Source of the DNA: Candidatus Bathyarchaeota archaeon BA1
Lineage (GTDB): Archaea; Thermoproteota; Bathyarchaeia; Bathyarchaeales; Bathyarchaeaceae
Assembly (NCBI GenBank): GCA_001399805.1
Contig: LIHJ01000054.1
Location: forward strand, 1,041-10,667
Direction of reading: 5' to 3'
Length of the DNA stretch: 9,627 nucleotides
Part shown: one piece after another, positions 5,858-9,627 of the stretch
Layout of the letters: every line of letters begins with the position of its first letter
Position numbering within the stretch: the first letter of the stretch is position 1
The notes under the pieces: generated by a model
Database searches by the model: none
What the model saw: only the letters and a program-made list of their open reading frames with translations
What the model was told of the DNA's origin: nothing
Made by a program: the position numbers and the translations under genes

Positions 5858-6883
5858 CTACCTACCTTTTAGTTTCTGAGAGATTTCCACAAGCATTGGA
5901 TGAACATATTTCCCTTCCTCTTCGATAGGTTCCCGATCAAGCTGGATTGAGGGGTTAAGTATTATGCCATCGGTATGTGAAGGGGCGCGACCTGCCCTGC
6001 CCATGAAGTAGTCTGTTTGAGAGCCGATTCCCCACTCAATACAACCGAAAATTCTCTCGTCTTCTAGTATGTTCCCGGTCAGCCTCGCGCCTGGATTAAA
6101 GCCATATGACACATGAGCTAGGTTGTACATGCTTGGGTGCTCAAAGCTAGAAAGCCACGATTCTAGTATTCTGGCCTCAGCTTCGCCTCTGACTTCCACA
6201 ACTCTACCATTTTTAATCACGAGTTTAATCGGGCTTTTCAGTAGGCCTATCTCGTCTGGTGGCCATAAAGAACCGTCAAAGACGATTGCGCCGTTTATTG
6301 TTTCCTCAATGGGAGCCCAGGATATTTGACCGCCCAACATCGCCCTTTCTCCAGCCTTTTTAATTACTCCGCGATGATGGATGATTGGTCGCTCAGGGTC
6401 GTTCTTAAACGTTATATTGGTGCCTCCCGGACTCGTGATCTTTACTTCACTGGCTTTACACGTCAACTCGGTTAATCGATCCCCCAACTCAACTATTAGA
6501 GGATAATCAACTCTCCCTATGCATCTTATCATCATTTCTTTAGTTATCCCTGTAAGACATAGATGCCTAGCACCAGCCTTTAGTGCCTCATAATACGCAT
6601 TCGTATGTATGATATACATTTTAGCGAACTCACAGATCACATCAGCATTCTTCATGGCGGCAGCCACTGGTTTGGGGGGTTCCATATCAACTTCTGGCCT
6701 TGTTTCATACCATATGATTGTAGGGATTACTCCGGCCGTATAGCCAGCCGCCGCCACCGCATTAACTATATCTGGGTCCGTCGATGTATCGGCGTACAAT
6801 AGAAGATTTTCCCCGCTCCTCGCGCATAGGAGCTGCTTGATTAAAACATCTGCGGCTTTAGCAAGCTCCATCCATAAATACAT
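5858..6883 (-). CDS. M29 aminopeptidase / NicX-like metalloenzyme
   Basis: This 341-residue protein has the fold shared by M29 aminopeptidases (AmpS, aminopeptidase T) and the Fe(II) ring-cleaving 2,5-dihydroxypyridine dioxygenase NicX; archaeal copies are commonly labelled leucyl aminopeptidase. Conserved C-terminal elements are visible: NLAHVSYGFNPGAR (254-267, His257), GCIEWGIGSQ (280-289, Glu283) and SHTDGIILNP (302-311, His303 and Asp305). The His..His-x-Asp set matches the three iron ligands known for NicX, while M29 peptidases use a two-metal site with additional glutamates. The length is nearer NicX than the roughly 400 residues of bacterial M29 enzymes. It may therefore hydrolyse peptides or act on a ring or amide substrate; the sequence does not settle this. 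ATG 6883 is used here, with ATG four codons later possible. The stop is TAG, one base before the racemase ATG, so the two are surely in one operon. It is probably cytoplasmic. Confidence 0.85.
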   Translation of the reverse strand: MYLWMELAKAADVLIKQLLCARSGENLLLYADTSTDPDIVNAVAAAGYTAGVIPTIIWYETRPEVDMEPPKPVAAAMKNADVICEFAKMYIIHTNAYYEALKAGARHLCLTGITKEMMIRCIGRVDYPLIVELGDRLTELTCKASEVKITSPGGTNITFKNDPERPIIHHRGVIKKAGERAMLGGQISWAPIEETINGAIVFDGSLWPPDEIGLLKSPIKLVIKNGRVVEVRGEAEARILESWLSSFEHPSMYNLAHVSYGFNPGARLTGNILEDERIFGCIEWGIGSQTDYFMGRAGRAPSHTDGIILNPSIQLDREPIEEEGKYVHPMLVEISQKLKGR

Positions 6884-6914
6884 AACTATCCCGTTCCTTA
6901 TTGTGTATATAGAA

Positions 6915-6924
6915 GTTTAAAAGC
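6915..6924 (-). promoter_or_regulatory. Probable TATA box for the M29-racemase operon
   Basis: GCTTTTAAAC on the minus strand is preceded by the purine-rich AAGAAATGA, which could serve as BRE. A start about 26 bases downstream lies near 6893, leaving about ten bases before the ATG at 6883. A second AT-rich element (ATATA near 6905) is also present. The 151-base gap after dppF is consistent with a new transcription unit here. Confidence 0.4.
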
Positions 6925-7034
6925 TCATTTCTTAACTTATCTAAATTTGAGTCTATTGAAATCATTCTTTTTATGGAGGGCTTCACTTTTAAGAATGGTA
7001 TGAGAATGGTTAATTGTGCTGAATGTTTTCTTTA

Positions 7035-8030
7035 TCAATTGTACACATGGCAACCAACATGATGGTTTTTCTTTATTTCTATTAACTGGGGGAGATCAAC
7101 TTCACATTTTTTCATTTTCCTATAGCATCTAGTGTGGAAAACGCACCCTGAGGGAGCTTTAGTTGGACTTGGAATTTCCCCAGTTAAAGTCACTTTTTCA
7201 GGAATTATTTCGAGTTCATCCTCGGAAGTCACGGGGATGGCTGAGAGAAGAGCCTTCGTATAAGGATGGAGGGGATTCATGAACAACTCTTTGGTCGGAG
7301 CCATTTCAACTATTTTCCCGAGATACATAACAGCTATATGATCTGAAATGTTTCTAACAACGCTTAAGTTATGAGAAATAAATAGGTAGGTCAACCTGAA
7401 TCTTTTCTGTAACTTGCTGAGTAGGGTGAGAATCTTGGCTTGCACCGAAACATCTAGAGAAGACGTTGGCTCATCAAGCACTATGAAATCGGGATTTGGG
7501 GCTAAGGCTCGGGCTATACAAACTCTCTGCCTCTGACCACCGCTGAGAGCGTGAGGATAGCTATGTATGTATTTTAATGGAATTCCAACGATGCGCATAA
7601 GTTCTTCTATACGTTTTAGCCTCTCCCTCTTTGTTCCTATCTTATGAATATCCATGGGCATAGTGATAATGTCTGCAATCCTTTTTCTAGGGTTCAGGGA
7701 TAGGGTAGGGTCTTGGTATACTATCTGCATTCTTCGTCTCCAAGGCTTCAGCTCTTTCTCCTTCAGATTTGAAATATTTTCGCCGCCAAATATTACATCT
7801 CCAGCTGTAGGCCTAAATATTCGTATGACGGTTCTGCCTGTTGTGGTTTTCCCGGATCCTGATTCACCCACGAGGGCGAAGGTTTCCCCATCATCTATTT
7901 CGAAGGATACGTCATCTACAGCTTTAATCCATCCCACTCTCTTACCAAAAAATCCGCGGGTAATCGGGAAGTACTTTTTCAGTCCCGTAACCTCAAGTAA
8001 TATCTTCTCGGTCATTTTGTTGTCCGCCAT
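7035..8030 (-). CDS. dppF: Peptide/oligopeptide ABC transporter ATP-binding protein (DppF type)
   Basis: This is the second ATPase of a di/oligopeptide importer, energising uptake at the inner face of the membrane. All ABC motifs are present (numbering from this start): Walker A GESGSGKT 55-62, Q-loop around Gln106 in YQDPTLSLNP, signature LSGGQ 162-166, Walker B FIVLDE 182-187 and switch His220. The C-terminal oligopeptide-transporter domain has HPYTKALLSAIP and cysteines 296, 302, 309 and 327, the spaced set seen in DppD/OppF proteins. I chose ATG 8030 because it overlaps the dppD stop as TGATG, a classic coupling. An ATG five codons earlier at 8045 lacks a Shine-Dalgarno, and one at residue 6 of this version is also possible. 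The stop is TGA. The peptide specificity set by the binding protein is unknown because that gene is outside the window; OppF naming is equally defensible. Confidence 0.94.
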   Translation of the reverse strand: MADNKMTEKILLEVTGLKKYFPITRGFFGKRVGWIKAVDDVSFEIDDGETFALVGESGSGKTTTGRTVIRIFRPTAGDVIFGGENISNLKEKELKPWRRRMQIVYQDPTLSLNPRKRIADIITMPMDIHKIGTKRERLKRIEELMRIVGIPLKYIHSYPHALSGGQRQRVCIARALAPNPDFIVLDEPTSSLDVSVQAKILTLLSKLQKRFRLTYLFISHNLSVVRNISDHIAVMYLGKIVEMAPTKELFMNPLHPYTKALLSAIPVTSEDELEIIPEKVTLTGEIPSPTKAPSGCVFHTRCYRKMKKCEVDLPQLIEIKKNHHVGCHVYN

Positions 8031-9049
8031 CAATATAGGTGACATGCAACAAAGTGTTTTTTATTAACCTCGATAAGTTTAGGCTTTTCCTTTGAGCAGA
8101 TTGGTAAAACATGGGTGCATCTTGGATGGAATCTGCATCCTGATGGTGGACTGGTGTAGTCTGGCATCATTCCTCGAATTCCCTTCATGGGTTTCTTCGT
8201 TAGTTTAGGTATGGAGGCCAGTAGCCCTCTTGTGTATGGATGCATAGGGGTATTGAAGATGTCTTTTGTGTTAGCAGTCTCAACGATTTGACCAACATAC
8301 ATGACATAGATTCTTCTGGCAATTCTTCTTGCAACCCCAAGATTATGCGTGATATGCAGAACAGAAAGCCTCTGCTCCCTCATTCTTTCCTCTAATAGTT
8401 GGAGGATCTGATCCTGTGTTGTGACGTCTAAGGCTGTTGTAGGTTCATCTGCGAATAGGAGCGAAGGGTTTCCCGCTAAGGCCATGGATATTAAAACTCT
8501 CTGGCACATTCCACCACTGAGTTCAATCGGATAGCTTTTCATAACCCTTTCGGGATCAGGAATATTTACTTTCTCAAGAAGCTCTATTGCCTTGTTCCAA
8601 GCTTCCTCACATTTCCCTCTTCCACCGCCAAACCATTTCCCAATCCACTCCATCCACCCTAGTCGATGTCTGCCATGAAAGAGAATTAGATCAGTTAGCT
8701 GATCGCCAATTGTAAATACCGGGTTTAGGGAGGATATTGGTTCTTGAGGGATTAGGGACATCTCCCTCCCTCTTAATTTGTAAAATTCCTCTTCCCTCAT
8801 GTTTAGGAGATCTCTTCCCTTGTACAGAATTCGCCCCTCAGCAACTCTCCCGGGCGGAACTGGAAGAACTTTAAGTATTGTTCTGATGGTAACAGATTTA
8901 CCGCACCCGGTCTCTCCAACAAGTGATATGGTCTCGCCTTCCCTTATATCTAAGCTAACTCCGTCTAGAACCTTGGCTACGCCTTCGAACATGTGGAAAT
9001 TCACCTTAAGATTGTTGACGCTTAAAATAATTTCCGACAAGAAAATCAT
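8030..9049 (-). CDS. dppD: Peptide/oligopeptide ABC transporter ATP-binding protein (DppD type)
   Basis: This is the first ATPase of the importer, pairing with the DppF-type subunit to form the nucleotide-binding heterodimer. Motifs are Walker A GETGCGKS 45-52, Q-loop at Gln102 in LIPQEPISSLNP, signature LSGGM 177-181 (Met in place of Gln, common in DppD), Walker B LLFADE 197-202 and switch His235. The C-terminal domain carries HPYTRGLLASIP and cysteines 305, 311, 318 and 336; the equivalent DppD segment is reported to hold a 4Fe-4S cluster in the mycobacterial transporter. Residues about 126-149 form an aromatic- and glycine-rich insertion (WMEWIGKWFGGGRGK) between the Q-loop and signature helices. 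The length is 339. ATG 9049 lies 29 bases after the permease stop with no strong Shine-Dalgarno, so the start is less certain than the identity. The stop is TGA, overlapping dppF. Confidence 0.95.
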   Translation of the reverse strand: MIFLSEIILSVNNLKVNFHMFEGVAKVLDGVSLDIREGETISLVGETGCGKSVTIRTILKVLPVPPGRVAEGRILYKGRDLLNMREEEFYKLRGREMSLIPQEPISSLNPVFTIGDQLTDLILFHGRHRLGWMEWIGKWFGGGRGKCEEAWNKAIELLEKVNIPDPERVMKSYPIELSGGMCQRVLISMALAGNPSLLFADEPTTALDVTTQDQILQLLEERMREQRLSVLHITHNLGVARRIARRIYVMYVGQIVETANTKDIFNTPMHPYTRGLLASIPKLTKKPMKGIRGMMPDYTSPPSGCRFHPRCTHVLPICSKEKPKLIEVNKKHFVACHLY

Positions 9050-9078
9050 CGCTTCATAACGATTTCAACTTTTGTTCA

Positions 9079-9627
9079 TTATTCTATTCTGACGTCGAAT
9101 ACATCCCTCAAGCCATCTCCAAGTAAATTGAAGCCTAGAACTGTTACAGCTATGGCCAGCCCTGGAAAAGCAGTTAGCCACCACATGTAGGGTAGATAAA
9201 TCCTGCCATGGCTTATCATGGTCCCCCATTCGGGAGTTGGAGGTCGAACACCGAGTCCGAGGAAGCCCAGAGTGGCACCGGTCAGGATAGCATACCCAAA
9301 GTCAAGGGTTGCCTTAACTATAATTATAGCGATACAGTTTGGAAGTATTTCTTTAAAGGCTATATATAACGAGCCAGCACCGATTGCTCGACTAGCCTCA
9401 ACAAAGCTTTCTTCCTTAAGGGAGAGAACCTGACCTCTAATTAGGCGTGTGTACCATGGCCACCATCCAAACGAAATCGCGATGATGCAATTTTGTAGGG
9501 TGGGAGCTAGGACTGCGCTAACTGCTAGGGCCAGTGCCATAGGAGGGATGGTAAGAAACACATCGGTGATCCCCGTGATAACAGCGTCGATCTTCCCGCC
9601 CATATATCCAGCTACTAATCCAAGCGG
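9079..9627 (-). CDS. dppC: Peptide/oligopeptide ABC transporter permease (DppC type), 5'-truncated by window edge
   Basis: This is one of the two membrane-spanning subunits of the peptide importer. The frame is open across the right edge and the first visible residues, PLGLVAGYMGG, are internal to the family. The ATG at 9603 is therefore not the true start. About 182 residues are visible, with hydrophobic helices around the segments PPMALALAVSAVL, CIIAISFGWWPWY, LTGATLGFLGLGV and FPGLAIAVTVLGFNLLGDGL. The cytoplasmic EAA loop that docks on the ATPases reads EASRAIGAGSLYIAFKEILP, with the invariant glycine present. GFLGLGVRPPTPEWGTMI and NLLGDGLRD are hallmark DppC/OppC sequences near the C-terminus. 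The stop is TAA. The other permease and the substrate-binding lipoprotein are expected further right, outside the window. Confidence 0.93.
   Translation of the reverse strand, partial: PLGLVAGYMGGKIDAVITGITDVFLTIPPMALALAVSAVLAPTLQNCIIAISFGWWPWYTRLIRGQVLSLKEESFVEASRAIGAGSLYIAFKEILPNCIAIIIVKATLDFGYAILTGATLGFLGLGVRPPTPEWGTMISHGRIYLPYMWWLTAFPGLAIAVTVLGFNLLGDGLRDVFDVRIE

Noticed and set aside
7654..8067. Open plus-strand frame of 137 codons opposite the dppF start region
   Set aside because: It mirrors the Walker A and Q-loop coding sequence of dppF and shows no protein-family features of its own.
9601..9603. ATG at 9603 as the true start of the permease
   Set aside because: The frame continues upstream to the window edge with PLGLVAGY, which is conserved internal DppC sequence, so the gene is truncated by the window.
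1..9627. Complete recoding of TAG to pyrrolysine across the genome
   Set aside because: Three genes of normal length end at TAG, and reading through them gives unrelated peptides, a second TAG, or an implausible leuD-iorA fusion. Only the racemase TAG looks internal.
1..9627. tRNA, rRNA, CRISPR array, insertion sequence or long repeat
   Set aside because: No cloverleaf, regular repeat-spacer pattern, transposase or inverted terminal repeats were seen. Coding sequence fills nearly the whole window.

Overview
The window is almost certainly archaeal. Every recognisable gene lies on the minus strand, so transcription runs from the right edge to the left. Protein families (a two-subunit archaeal-type isopropylmalate dehydratase/homoaconitase, ferredoxin-dependent indolepyruvate oxidoreductase, a mini SWIM protein), frequent TTG/GTG starts preceded by GGAGGTG-type Shine-Dalgarno sequences, and AT-rich TATA-like boxes all fit a peptide-fermenting anaerobic archaeon. 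The TACK group (for example a Bathyarchaeia-like lineage) is my guess from gene content, not proven by the sequence. There are no RNA genes, CRISPR arrays, insertion sequences or long repeats that I can see, and no gene-free stretch exceeds 300 bases.

Layout in transcription order. (1) Right part, about 7.0-9.6 kb: the end of a di/oligopeptide ABC importer operon, with a permease cut by the right edge (DppC type) and two ATPases (DppD and DppF types) linked by a TGATG stop/start overlap. (2) 5.17-6.88 kb: an M29 aminopeptidase/NicX-fold metalloenzyme, an Asp/Glu/hydantoin racemase family protein and a 99-residue cysteine-bearing protein, tightly packed as one operon. (3) 4.46-4.71 kb: a stand-alone SWIM zinc-finger protein. 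(4) Left part, 1-4.34 kb: large and small subunits of an aconitase-superfamily dehydratase, followed by indolepyruvate ferredoxin oxidoreductase alpha and beta subunits, the beta gene cut by the left edge.

Together the genes suggest uptake of peptides or peptide-like compounds, enzymatic handling of amino-acid derivatives, and ferredoxin-linked oxidation of aryl-2-oxoacids made from aromatic amino acids. The physiological substrate of the dehydratase is uncertain because its small-subunit specificity loop is unusual.

The most striking observation is an in-frame amber codon (TAG at 5286-5284) inside the racemase gene. The same frame continues for 37 codons that look like the normal conserved C-terminus of this family, and it ends in a TGA that overlaps the next gene's ATG by exactly four bases (ATGA). 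This is either UAG read as an amino acid (pyrrolysine or suppression), a recent nonsense mutation, or a single-base sequence error. Three other genes here appear to stop genuinely at TAG, which argues against complete recoding of TAG.
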